A DNA stretch of 64,000 nt from Geodermatophilus sp. TF02-6 (lineage in GTDB: Bacteria > Actinomycetota > Actinomycetes > Mycobacteriales > Geodermatophilaceae), in contig NZ_QOHF01000014.1 in NCBI RefSeq assembly GCF_003319115.1, forward strand, positions 62,001-126,000, written 5' to 3'. Below are positions 28,953 to 37,159 of this stretch, in pieces. The translations under genes were made by a program, and so were the position numbers. Under the pieces are notes generated by a model that worked only from the letters and a program-made list of their open reading frames with translations, ran no database searches and was not told the origin of the DNA. The first letter of the stretch is position 1. Each line of letters begins with the position of its first letter.

Positions 28953-29756
28953 TCAGGCGGGGCGGCCCAGCTCGCGGATGCCCTCGATCGTCCGGCCGAG
29001 CGTAGCGGTGACCCGCTCGTCCGCCGCGCGCCGAGGCAGCCGTGCGGGGTCGGGGGAGCGGACCAGCACGATCGACGCGCCGGCCGCCAGCGGTGCCAGC
29101 AGCCAGGCGACGGGGCCGGCCTCCGCGGCGGTGCGTTCGTCGACCAGCACCCGGTCGCCGGCGGCCACGCCGAGCCGGCCGGCCAGCTCCCGGGCGGTGT
29201 CGACCAGGCCGCCGAGGGTCAGCTCCAGCCCGCCGAGGCGCAGGCCGGGGGCGGCCGGGTCCGGCGGCTGCCAGGGGACGAAGACGTCGCCGTGCGCCCG
29301 CACCTCGACCGCGAAGTCGCGCGCCGGGCCGGCGTACCCGGTCATCCCCGTCCCCAGCGGGTGCAGGGAGAGGCCGAGCAGCTCGGGCAGGTCCTGCTCC
29401 TCCAGGGGCGCCAACCGGTCCTGCGCGGCCAGGACGACGTCGGCACCGGCCAGCCGCCCGTCGTCCTCGGCGGCGGTGTCGAGCACGGTGGCGCCGCAGC
29501 TCCACACCGCGAGCAGCACCGCCGCGGTCTGCCAGTGCACCGGCAGCGCGACCGCGACGGTGCTGCCGGCGGTGACGTCGAACTCGTCCTGCAGCAGGTT
29601 GGCCGTCTTCGCCACCCAGTTGGCGAGGGTGGTCGCCGACAGCTCCACGCGCTCGCCGCTCGCGTCGTCGTACTGGGTCAGCAGCGGTGCGGCGGGGGTG
29701 CGGCGCAGTGCCGCGTCGAGCAGCGCAGCGGGGTCGGTGGGACGGGTGTGGGCCAC
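28953..29756 (-). CDS. AMP-binding-like protein, TIGR03089 type
   Basis: A 267-residue protein resembling the N-terminal part of acyl-CoA synthetases (ALPVHWQTAAVLLAVWSCGA, LGGLVDTARELAGRLGV) but with no AMP-binding P-loop or C-terminal lid. This fits the TIGR03089 group of actinobacteria, of unknown role. GTG 29756 was chosen because the family starts near there. In mycobacteria a relative is found near LCP and rmlD genes. Confidence 0.75.
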   Translation of the reverse strand: MAHTRPTDPAALLDAALRRTPAAPLLTQYDDASGERVELSATTLANWVAKTANLLQDEFDVTAGSTVAVALPVHWQTAAVLLAVWSCGATVLDTAAEDDGRLAGADVVLAAQDRLAPLEEQDLPELLGLSLHPLGTGMTGYAGPARDFAVEVRAHGDVFVPWQPPDPAAPGLRLGGLELTLGGLVDTARELAGRLGVAAGDRVLVDERTAAEAGPVAWLLAPLAAGASIVLVRSPDPARLPRRAADERVTATLGRTIEGIRELGRPA

Positions 29757-29813
29757 GGGGACAGGGTGACACCGGACGCCGACCGGTTCGGCCCTCGGCC
29801 CGGACGGCGCGGA

Positions 29814-29819
29814 TAGAGT
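29814..29819 (+). promoter_or_regulatory. -10 box of the 29.8-37.1 kb operon
   Basis: TAGAGT is 8 bases upstream of a GTG (29828) that opens a 33-codon leader reading frame. It is the only clear promoter-like element before the six-gene operon. Confidence 0.45.
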
Positions 29820-29827
29820 CGCCCTCC

Positions 29828-29929
29828 GTGCGCTCACGACCATCCACCGTGTCGACGCGCCGAGAGGTGCGGTCGGTGCCGCGGCCCAGCCCGCCGGGCG
29901 CGATGAACGGGGAGGCCGAGAACGCATGA
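29828..29929 (+). CDS. Possible 33-residue leader peptide
   Basis: A short frame starting at GTG 29828, 8 bases after a TAGAGT box, ending in a TGA that overlaps the ATG of the membrane protein (ATGA, 29926-29929). It is rich in Arg, Ser, Pro and Val and has no known domain. It could couple translation of the operon or simply be chance; if the mRNA is leaderless, ribosomes would enter here. An ATG within it (29902) is a second possible entry. Confidence 0.3.
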   Translation: MRSRPSTVSTRREVRSVPRPSPPGAMNGEAENA

Positions 29930-32304
29930 CGACGGACACGGGCTCCCGCGCCGCCGTCCTCGAGCGCCCCCTGCCGCCGGTGCGGGACCGCAGCGCGGGC
30001 CCGCCGCTGCGCCGCTGGGCCCTGCTCGCCCGTACCGGGGTGCCGGCGCTGGTGGCCTACCTCCTCGTCCAGGGTCTGCAGCTGCTGCTCGTCCGCCGCT
30101 GGGCGCCGCGGTTCTTCTGGTTCGACGACTCGCAGGCCCAGTTCGGTCCCATGGCCTGGTGGCTCGGGCAGCACCTCGAGCGCGGCCGCCCGCCGCTCAT
30201 GGACCCCGACCTGGGCATGGGCGGCAACGTCGTGGCCGACATGCAGTACGGCGTGCTGGACCCGCTGCACTGGGCCGTCCACGCAGCCGTCGCGAGCTCC
30301 GACGACCTCCTCGCCGTCTCGTGGGCCTACGGCGCGACGACGATCCTGCTGCTCGGCGCCGGGTCGCTGACCGTGCTGCTGCAGTACCGCGTGCGGCCCG
30401 CGCTCGCCGTGGCCGCTGCCGTCGGGATCGGCTCCAGCGGCTTCCTCGTCTGGTACGGCAGCTCCTGGTGGCCGCTGCTGTGGGCCACCGCCAGCCTGCC
30501 GTGGCTCTGGGCCGGGCTGCGCAGCCGGTCGGCGGTCGGCGTCCTCGTCACCGGGCTGGCCAGCTGGGCGCTGATGACCTCGGGCAACCCCTACGCCTTC
30601 CCGTTCGCCGGGCTGCTGGTCGTCGGACAGCTGGTCGAGTACCGCGCCGAGCACGGCTCGTGGGCCGCGGCGCTGTCCGCCCCCCGAGCCCTCTCCCGGG
30701 CCGCGGCCTGCGTCGGTGCCCTGGTCGTGGCGCTGCCGACCTTCCTCTCCACGCTGCAGCTGTCGGAGGTCATGGGCCGCCAGCAGCCCGACCCGCTGGT
30801 CGGCAACACCGGGTTCGGGGTGCCCAACCTCGCCGACGTGCTCCTCGGCGGCACCACGCTGCTGGGCCAGACCAACGCCTGGACCGGGTCCGTCGGGCTG
30901 GTCCCGGCCACGGCCACCGCGCTCGTCGCGGTGCCCGCCGCCGCCCTCGTCGACTGGCGCACCGCGTGGCGCCGGTCCGGCGTCCCGACGGCCGGGCTGG
31001 TGTGGCTCGCCGCGGTGGTGGCCACCCAGCTGCCCACCACGGTCGCGGTCTTCCGCTATCCGCTGCGCTACCTCGTCTACGTCGAGGTCTTCCTGCCGCT
31101 GCTGGTGTTCGTCGCGCTCGCCGCCGCGCCACGGGTGAGCCGCCGTCGGGTCGCGCTCGCGGCCGGACTGGCCCTCGCCCAGGCCGCGCTCGCGCTGTCC
31201 CGGGCTCCGGTGCTGGTCAAGTGGCACCTGCTGGGGCTGGCCGTCGCCCTGGTGGCGCTGACCGCCCTCGTCGTCCTGCTGCGCGCCCGGCCCACCGGGG
31301 AGCAGCGGGACGACGCGCCCGACCGGCGCGGGCTGCCCGGCCACCGGAGCACTCCTCGGCCGCTGCCCGCCCTCGCCGGCGTGGTCCTCGTCCTCGCGGT
31401 CGCCTCCGGCTTCCCGATCGGTGAGCAGATGATGGTCGCCGTCCAGGAGCGGGCCGACGCCATCGCCGGCACCCCGGACAGCCACGGCGCGCCGCTGCGC
31501 GCTCTCGACCCGGGCCGCGACGTCGGTACCACCGTGGCCCAGTACCGTGCGCACTCGGTCGCCCCCGACGAGCAGCTCACCGTCGTCACCTGGGGCTTCG
31601 ACCCCGACCGCGGCTGGGACGACGGCGTGGTCAACGGCAGCGGGAACGTGCTCGCCGGCCTGGAGCCGGGGTTCGCCTCACTGGCCGTGTGGCAGGCCGC
31701 CCTCAACGGGCACTGGTGCCGCACGGTCTGGGGCGCCACCTGCTCGCCGCCGGAGGCGCTGCTCGCCGAGGCCGGGGACACCGGGCTGCCCTGGCTGGAC
31801 CTCATGTCCTCCGACACGGTGCTGCTGTCCACCGGCGCCCCCGAGGCGGTCCGGGCCCACTTCGACCAGACCTGGCGGCAGGTCGCGGCCAACGACACCT
31901 GGCTGCGCTACCAGCGGGCCGACGGCCTGCCGGGCCGGGTCACCGGCGTCGCGGGCGACGTGGTCGTCTCCGAGGAGGGCTGGCGCTCGGGGCCGGCGCG
32001 GGCCGGGGAGCCGATGGACAGCTACCTCGTCTCCACCGGTGCCCGGGGTGGCAGGCTGGCCACCCGCATCCCCTACTACCCGGGGATGAGCGCCACCCTC
32101 GACGGGCGGCCGCTGCCGGTGACCCCGGTGGACGGGGCGGCGCTCGCCGTCGAGCTGCCCCCGGACGTCGACGCCGGCCGGCTGGAGCTGTCCTACGCGC
32201 CGGCCGGGGCGGGGGCGGTCGTCCCCGCGGCGGTCGCCGGGGCGGCGCTCATCGTCCTCGCCGCGCTGGCCGACGCGGCCCTCCGTCGGCGGGCGGGCCG
32301 GTGA
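29926..32304 (+). CDS. YfhO-like multi-pass membrane protein (GT-C type)
   Basis: A 792-residue protein with about 12 membrane helices. After the first helix comes FFWFDDSQAQFGPMAWWLG, then LGMGGNVVADMQYGVLDPLHW, as in the periplasmic loop of YfhO. The C-terminal extracellular part ends with IPYYPGMSATLDGRPLP and an immunoglobulin-like strand pattern typical of YfhO. In Firmicutes YfhO moves sugars from a lipid carrier to wall polymers. Here it heads an operon that also holds a GtrA protein and a DPM-like transferase, the other two parts of such systems. Confidence 0.7.
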   Translation: MTTDTGSRAAVLERPLPPVRDRSAGPPLRRWALLARTGVPALVAYLLVQGLQLLLVRRWAPRFFWFDDSQAQFGPMAWWLGQHLERGRPPLMDPDLGMGGNVVADMQYGVLDPLHWAVHAAVASSDDLLAVSWAYGATTILLLGAGSLTVLLQYRVRPALAVAAAVGIGSSGFLVWYGSSWWPLLWATASLPWLWAGLRSRSAVGVLVTGLASWALMTSGNPYAFPFAGLLVVGQLVEYRAEHGSWAAALSAPRALSRAAACVGALVVALPTFLSTLQLSEVMGRQQPDPLVGNTGFGVPNLADVLLGGTTLLGQTNAWTGSVGLVPATATALVAVPAAALVDWRTAWRRSGVPTAGLVWLAAVVATQLPTTVAVFRYPLRYLVYVEVFLPLLVFVALAAAPRVSRRRVALAAGLALAQAALALSRAPVLVKWHLLGLAVALVALTALVVLLRARPTGEQRDDAPDRRGLPGHRSTPRPLPALAGVVLVLAVASGFPIGEQMMVAVQERADAIAGTPDSHGAPLRALDPGRDVGTTVAQYRAHSVAPDEQLTVVTWGFDPDRGWDDGVVNGSGNVLAGLEPGFASLAVWQAALNGHWCRTVWGATCSPPEALLAEAGDTGLPWLDLMSSDTVLLSTGAPEAVRAHFDQTWRQVAANDTWLRYQRADGLPGRVTGVAGDVVVSEEGWRSGPARAGEPMDSYLVSTGARGGRLATRIPYYPGMSATLDGRPLPVTPVDGAALAVELPPDVDAGRLELSYAPAGAGAVVPAAVAGAALIVLAALADAALRRRAGR

Positions 32305-32735
32305 GCGGCCGCTGGCGAGCGCTCGTGCACCAGGCGACCCGCTTCCTGCTGGGTTCCTGCCTGGGGCTGGCCGTCGACCTCGGCGTCTTCGCGCTCGGCG
32401 TGCGGCTGGGCGCGTCGCCGGGCGCGGCCAACGTGCTGAGCGCGGCCTGCGCGGTCGTGGTGGTGTACCTGTTCGTCACCCGGTACGCGTTCGCCGCAGA
32501 GCGCTCGCGGACGTCGTTCCTGCTCTTCGTCGCCTGGTACGTCGTCTCCATCGTGGTCTTCTCGGTGCTCATCGAGGTCCTGCACGACCGGACCGGGTGG
32601 GCGCCGCTGGTCTGCAAGTCGCTGTCGCTGCCTCCGTCGTTCGCGGCCAACTTCCTGGCCAGCAAGCTCCTGTTCCGCCGACGGCCGGCCGCGGCCGCAG
32701 CGCCGCGGCCCGTGCGCGACCCGGCGGGAGCCTGA
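32301..32735 (+). CDS. GtrA-family membrane protein (third of three)
   Basis: A 144-residue protein, GTG 32301 overlapping the stop of the YfhO-like gene. FLLGSCLGLAVDLGVFALG and VVVYLFVTRYAFA match the family, with four helices. Likely flips the polyprenyl-phosphate sugar made by the glycosyltransferase at 35576 to the outer face. Confidence 0.87.
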   Translation: MSGRWRALVHQATRFLLGSCLGLAVDLGVFALGVRLGASPGAANVLSAACAVVVVYLFVTRYAFAAERSRTSFLLFVAWYVVSIVVFSVLIEVLHDRTGWAPLVCKSLSLPPSFAANFLASKLLFRRRPAAAAAPRPVRDPAGA

Positions 32736-32793
32736 CGTGGGACGCAGCGCCGGACGTCACCGGGTGACCGAGGTAGTGGGGGAGCAGTTCGAC

Positions 32794-33366
32794 ATGGCAC
32801 GACCGGACGGGTCGCTGCGGGCCCTCCTCTTCGACCTCGACGGCACGCTCGTCGACACCCGGGAGGCCAACTACCTGGCCTACCGCGACGCCTTCGCCCA
32901 GTCGGGCCACGAACTCACCCCCGAGCGGTTCGCGACCACCTGGGGGCGGGACTCGCGGGACTTCATCCCCGACCTGCTGCCCGGCATCGACCCTCTCGGG
33001 GTCGACACGATCCGCGCGGCGAAGAGCCGCCTGTACGCCGACCAGCTGCACCGCACGACGGCCAACGCGGCGCTCGTCGCCTTCCTGCGGCTGGTCGCGC
33101 CCACCCACCGCACGGCGCTGGTGAGCACCGCCAAGTCCGGCAACGGCCGGCAGATCCTCGACGCCCACGGCCTGACCCCGCTGTTCGACGTCGTCGTGTG
33201 GGGGGACGACGTGACGCGCAGCAAGCCGGACCCGGAGGGCTACCTGCGGGCGCTGCACCTGCTGGGCGTCGACGCCGCGGCCGGCCTGGCGTTCGAGGAC
33301 TCCGAGACGGGGCGGCTGGCGGCTCTCGCCGCCGGGCTCACGGTCCTCGAGGTGCCGCACCTCTGA
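32794..33366 (+). CDS. HAD-family hydrolase
   Basis: A 190-residue HAD phosphatase: LLFDLDGTLVDT holds the nucleophile Asp, STAK is motif II, SKPDPEGY has the motif III Lys, and FEDSETG is motif IV. ATG 32794 is preferred since GGGGGAG precedes it by 9 bases; GTG 32737 and 32764 would add a non-conserved N-terminus. Its stop shares a base with the next ATG. In context it may dephosphorylate a sugar phosphate or similar intermediate. Confidence 0.87.
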   Translation: MARPDGSLRALLFDLDGTLVDTREANYLAYRDAFAQSGHELTPERFATTWGRDSRDFIPDLLPGIDPLGVDTIRAAKSRLYADQLHRTTANAALVAFLRLVAPTHRTALVSTAKSGNGRQILDAHGLTPLFDVVVWGDDVTRSKPDPEGYLRALHLLGVDAAAGLAFEDSETGRLAALAAGLTVLEVPHL

Positions 33367-35579
33367 TGCCCTCGCTCCGGTACTCGCGCGGTCGTCTCGT
33401 GCTGATCGTCGCCGCGCTGCTCTCGCTGGCCGGCTTCGCCGTCCTCACCCGGCCGTCGCTGACCGAGCTGTGGTCCCGGCTCTCCTCGGGCCTGGACGGC
33501 GGCGACTGGGCGGCGGTCGGCGCCGCCTCGCTCGTGCAGCTCGGCGGCCACGTGCTGCGCGCCGCGCGGACCAAGGTCCCCGTCGACAACGTGCGCCGGG
33601 GCAGCCTCGCCGGCCAGTTCCGCCACCTGTCCATCGGCTACCTGTTCAGCCTGGTGTGGCCGCTGCGGATCGGCGAGGTCGTGCGGTCCTACCTGGTGGC
33701 CAAGACGCTGCGGATCAGCTTCCTCTACACCCTGCTCGCGGTGGTGCTCGAACGGCTCATCGACGTCGTCCTGGTGTCGGTGGCCTTCCTCGTCTTCATC
33801 GCGGTCGTCGACGGGCCGGTGGGCGGCATCGTGCCCGCCGCGGCCGTCGTCGCACTGGGGGTCTCGGTCCTGCTCATCGCCGCGTTCGCCGCCTTCGTGC
33901 GGGAGAACCCGGTCCTCATGCAGCTGGCCTGGCGGGCCACCGCCTGGCTGAACACCGACCTGGAGAACCGCGCCCGGTTCAAGCTGTGGTCGGTGATCTT
34001 CGGCTTCCAGCGCTTCTTCCGGCAGCGCCGGCAGCTGGTCCGCTACGGGGGGCTGGCCCTGGCCTCCTGGGGCTGCTACGTCACGGCGGCGGCACTGACG
34101 GTCGCCACCGTCTTCCCGGTGCTCGCCGCCCGCGAGGCGTTCGTCGCCACGGCCGCCCCCGCCGGCGTGGTGAGCCCCAGCCTGGGCAACGGTGCCCCGG
34201 GCGCCTACGTGGACGGCATCCGGGCCTTCATCGAGGGCAGCACCACCCTGGGCGGGCCGACGGTGGTCCTGTTCGCGGCCGCCACGTGGGCGGTGGTCAA
34301 CGTCCCGGTGCTGCTGGTCGCCGTCGTGGCGCTGTTCGTCAACTGGGCGCGGCAGACCAGCGACCCGCTGGCCGGCGCGCAGCTGAGCCCGGCCGACCGC
34401 TACGTCAACAAGCTGGGCCGCGACCAGGACATCTCCGGGTCGATGACCCACTTCCTGGACGCCTACTTCCAGCGCCAGCACCTGTCCCAGGTGATGCACC
34501 GCCTGGAGGTCGAGGGCAACGTCAGCCTGGTCCGCTTCTTCAAGGGCGGGTCCAACGCGGTGACGCTGCTGGCGACCAACGGCTCCGGTGAGCTGTTCGT
34601 CAAGAAGATGGTGCCGCTGGAGTACGCGCACCGGCTGAAGAACCAGCACGACTGGCTGGCCGGGCGCGCCGACCACTGCCAGCTGGTCACCGTCCTGCGC
34701 GAGCAGCGCGCCGAGGACCACTACGCGATCGACCTCGAGTACCGGCCCAGCAGCGTGCCGCTGTTCGAGTACGTGCACGAGAGCCCCCTCGCCGAGGGCG
34801 CGGCGAAGCTCGCCGAGGTCTGGGACTACATGTACGAGCGGGTGTACGACGTCGGCCCGCTCGAGGCGCACCCCGACCTGCGCGACGACTACGTGACCGA
34901 ACGCTTCGTGCTGCGCGTGCGGGCCGCGGCCGAGTCGCACCCGGCCCTCGCCGAGGCGCTCAAGGCCGAGCGGATCGTGGTCAACGGCCGGGAGCTGGAC
35001 AACTTCGACCGCGTCCTGCGCAGGATCCAGGCCACCGAGGAGGCGTGGGAGGACCTCGCCACCTTCCGGGCGTCGGCGCACATCCACGGCGACCTGACCG
35101 TGGACAACATCCTGGTCGACCTGCCCTCGCGTGACGTGCTGGTCATCGACCCGTCGGACGACAACCAGGTGCGCGGGCCGGTCATCGACTTCGCCCGGCA
35201 CATGCAGTCGCTCGCGTACGGCTACGAGTTCCTCAACGAGGACGAGGACCCCGTCGTCCTCGGAGCGCAGGACGGCGTCCCGGAGATCGCCTACCGCGAC
35301 GCCCGCTCCGCGCGGTACGCCGAGCTGGCCGAGTTCGTGACCACCCAGGTCATGCCGCGCCACCTGTCCTCGGCCGAGCAGCGCTCGGTGCTCTTCCACG
35401 TCGGCCTCTTCTACGGCCGCATGCTGACCCACCGGGTCGCCATCAACCCCGGCACGGTGCTCAAGTACTACGGCGTCTGCATCCAGGCGCTCAACCGCTT
35501 CCTCGAGCAGTACGACCTGTCCGTGGAGGCCCAGGACGACGTCTTCGGCACCGAGCCGAGGGAGGAGCTCGCCCGGTGA
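33366..35579 (+). CDS. Flippase-like membrane domain fused to an APH-type kinase
   Basis: A 737-residue fusion. Residues 1-330 carry about eight helices of the LPG_synthase_TM/UPF0104 type (GQFRHLSIGYLFSLVWPLRI is the family core). Residues 345-737 form a phosphotransferase of the aminoglycoside kinase fold: Lys413-414 (FVKK) on the ATP strand, HGDLTVDN (His574, Asp576, Asn581) as catalytic loop, and DPSDDN (Asp595) with IDFARH (Asp608) as metal site. All key kinase residues are present, so it should be active. It may phosphorylate a small molecule at the membrane and link this to transport. ATG 33366 overlaps the HAD stop; GTG of the next gene overlaps its end. Confidence 0.8.
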   Translation: MPSLRYSRGRLVLIVAALLSLAGFAVLTRPSLTELWSRLSSGLDGGDWAAVGAASLVQLGGHVLRAARTKVPVDNVRRGSLAGQFRHLSIGYLFSLVWPLRIGEVVRSYLVAKTLRISFLYTLLAVVLERLIDVVLVSVAFLVFIAVVDGPVGGIVPAAAVVALGVSVLLIAAFAAFVRENPVLMQLAWRATAWLNTDLENRARFKLWSVIFGFQRFFRQRRQLVRYGGLALASWGCYVTAAALTVATVFPVLAAREAFVATAAPAGVVSPSLGNGAPGAYVDGIRAFIEGSTTLGGPTVVLFAAATWAVVNVPVLLVAVVALFVNWARQTSDPLAGAQLSPADRYVNKLGRDQDISGSMTHFLDAYFQRQHLSQVMHRLEVEGNVSLVRFFKGGSNAVTLLATNGSGELFVKKMVPLEYAHRLKNQHDWLAGRADHCQLVTVLREQRAEDHYAIDLEYRPSSVPLFEYVHESPLAEGAAKLAEVWDYMYERVYDVGPLEAHPDLRDDYVTERFVLRVRAAAESHPALAEALKAERIVVNGRELDNFDRVLRRIQATEEAWEDLATFRASAHIHGDLTVDNILVDLPSRDVLVIDPSDDNQVRGPVIDFARHMQSLAYGYEFLNEDEDPVVLGAQDGVPEIAYRDARSARYAELAEFVTTQVMPRHLSSAEQRSVLFHVGLFYGRMLTHRVAINPGTVLKYYGVCIQALNRFLEQYDLSVEAQDDVFGTEPREELAR

Positions 35580-36358
35580 ACCCGGTCGACACGAGTGTGG
35601 TCATCGCCATACCGGCCTACAACTGCGCGCCCCAGATCGGTCGGGTGCTCGACGAGGTCACCGACGAGGTGGCCGCGCGGGTCACCGAGATCTGGGTGAT
35701 CGACAACCGGAGCACCGACGACACCCTCGAGCGGGCGGTGGAGTACCGGCGCTCCGGACGGCTGCCCGGCCTGCGGGTCTTCTGCAACCGGCAGAACAAC
35801 AGCCTCGGCGGCACGCACAAGGTCGCCTTCGAGCACGCCCGCGCCGCGGGCCACACGCACGTGGTCGTCCTGCACGGCGACAACCAGGCCAGGAGCGACG
35901 AGGTCGGCCTGCTGCTCGACCACGCCGAGGCCCACCCCGCGACCCAGACCGTGCTGGGCTCCCGGTTCAGCCGCCGCTCGCGGCTGCACGGCTACGACGC
36001 CAAGCGCGTCTGGGGCAACCGGGTGCTGGGCGCCGTCTACAGCGCGGTGGCGCTGCGCCGGCTGGAGGACCTCGGCTCCGGCCTCAACCTCTTCGCGCTG
36101 CACGACCTGGATCCGGCGACCTACCTGCGCTTCGCCAACGGGCTGACGTTCAACTACGAGCTGATCCTCGACCTGGTCCGACGCGGGGTGCGTTTCGCCT
36201 TCGTGCCGATCACCTGGCGCGAGGAGGACCAGGTGTCGAACGCCCGGAACTGGAACGTCTTCCGGACGGCGCTGCGCAACCTCGCGCTGTGGCGCACCGG
36301 GCGACCCGGCCCGGGCGCCGACCCGGCCGCCGACTACGAGTGGGACGAAGTGCGGTGA
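35576..36358 (+). CDS. Family 2 glycosyltransferase (DPM synthase-like)
   Basis: A 260-residue soluble GT-A enzyme: VVIAIPAYNCAPQIGRVL, WVIDNRSTDDT, and HGDNQARSDE in the place of the metal-binding DxD. GSRFSRR, DLGSGLNLF and FNYELILDL resemble polyprenyl-phosphate mannose or glucose synthases. It lacks C-terminal membrane helices, unlike CsbB or GtrB. Predicted to load a sugar onto polyprenyl phosphate for the GtrA and YfhO-like proteins of the same operon. GTG 35576 and the stop both overlap neighbours. Confidence 0.87.
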   Translation: MNPVDTSVVIAIPAYNCAPQIGRVLDEVTDEVAARVTEIWVIDNRSTDDTLERAVEYRRSGRLPGLRVFCNRQNNSLGGTHKVAFEHARAAGHTHVVVLHGDNQARSDEVGLLLDHAEAHPATQTVLGSRFSRRSRLHGYDAKRVWGNRVLGAVYSAVALRRLEDLGSGLNLFALHDLDPATYLRFANGLTFNYELILDLVRRGVRFAFVPITWREEDQVSNARNWNVFRTALRNLALWRTGRPGPGADPAADYEWDEVR

Positions 36359-37098
36359 TGGCGACCCTGCAGGTGCTGATGCCCATGGGCGGTCTGGGGA
36401 CCCGCTTCCGCAGGGTCGGGATCACCACCCCCAAGCCGCTCATCGAGGTCGACGGCGCGCCGATGTTCCAGCGCGCGCTGCGCTCGTTCGACCCGTGGCC
36501 GGGGGAGAAGACGGTGACCGTCGTCGTCCGCGCGGACGACGACGCCGAGCACGGGCTGGCCCGGCAGGTCCTGGCCGCCGAGCCGACCGCCACCATCGTG
36601 CGGCTGGACCACGACACGCGTGGGGCGGTGGAGACCTGCCTGGAGGCCCGGGACCGGCTCGACCCCGACCAGCCGCTGGTGGTCATGGACTGCGACATCG
36701 CCTTCGACAGCCCCGAGTACTTCCGGGTGCTGGCCACCGCAGTCGACCGCCGGGACGTCGACGGCCTGCTGCTGTCGTTCGCCTCCACCGAGCCGCGCTA
36801 CAGCTTCGCCGAGGTGGGCCCGGGCGGCCTGGTCGTCCGCACGGCGGAGAAGCAGGCCATCTCCTCCGACGCGCTCATGGGCGTGTACTCGTTCCCCCGG
36901 GCACGGGTGTTCCTCGAGGCCGCCGACCGCCTCATGGCCCGGCAGATCGACGCGGCCATGCCGGAGTACTACGTGTCGCTGGTCTTCAACGAGCTGATCG
37001 ACTCCGGCCGCCGGGTGGGCCTGGTCCGCGGCGACTTCTACTGCTTCGGGACGCCGGAGGAGCTCGCCGCCTACCGGGCGACCGGTCTGCCCGTCTGA
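36358..37098 (+). CDS. Sugar-phosphate nucleotidyltransferase-like protein
   Basis: A 246-residue NTP_transferase with the signature MPMGGLGTRFRRVGITTPKP (nucleotide loop and KP), the metal Asp in VMDCDIAFDS, and FCFGTPEELAAY-like C-terminal YCFGTPEEL. It is close to small cytidylyl- or uridylyltransferases of capsule clusters. It probably activates a phosphorylated compound made by the kinase domain of the upstream gene. ATG 36358 overlaps the stop of the glycosyltransferase. Confidence 0.85.
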   Translation: MATLQVLMPMGGLGTRFRRVGITTPKPLIEVDGAPMFQRALRSFDPWPGEKTVTVVVRADDDAEHGLARQVLAAEPTATIVRLDHDTRGAVETCLEARDRLDPDQPLVVMDCDIAFDSPEYFRVLATAVDRRDVDGLLLSFASTEPRYSFAEVGPGGLVVRTAEKQAISSDALMGVYSFPRARVFLEAADRLMARQIDAAMPEYYVSLVFNELIDSGRRVGLVRGDFYCFGTPEELAAYRATGLPV

Positions 37099-37109
37099 CG
37101 GTCAGCACG

Positions 37110-37149
37110 CGACAGCGCCCCCCGGCTCGCCAGGCAGGGGGCGCTGTCG
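37110..37149. terminator. Strong hairpin between convergent genes
   Basis: A 13-bp perfect stem: CGACAGCGCCCCC (37110-37122) pairs with 37137-37149, with a 14-base loop. It ends the plus-strand operon and, read the other way, the acyltransferase gene that stops at 37160. Confidence 0.8.
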
Positions 37150-37159
37150 TGCGGTCCGG

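Noticed and set aside
29926-37098. Horizontal island (phage or integrative element)
   Set aside because: GC content and codon use look like the neighbours, and there is no integrase, tRNA or direct-repeat border.
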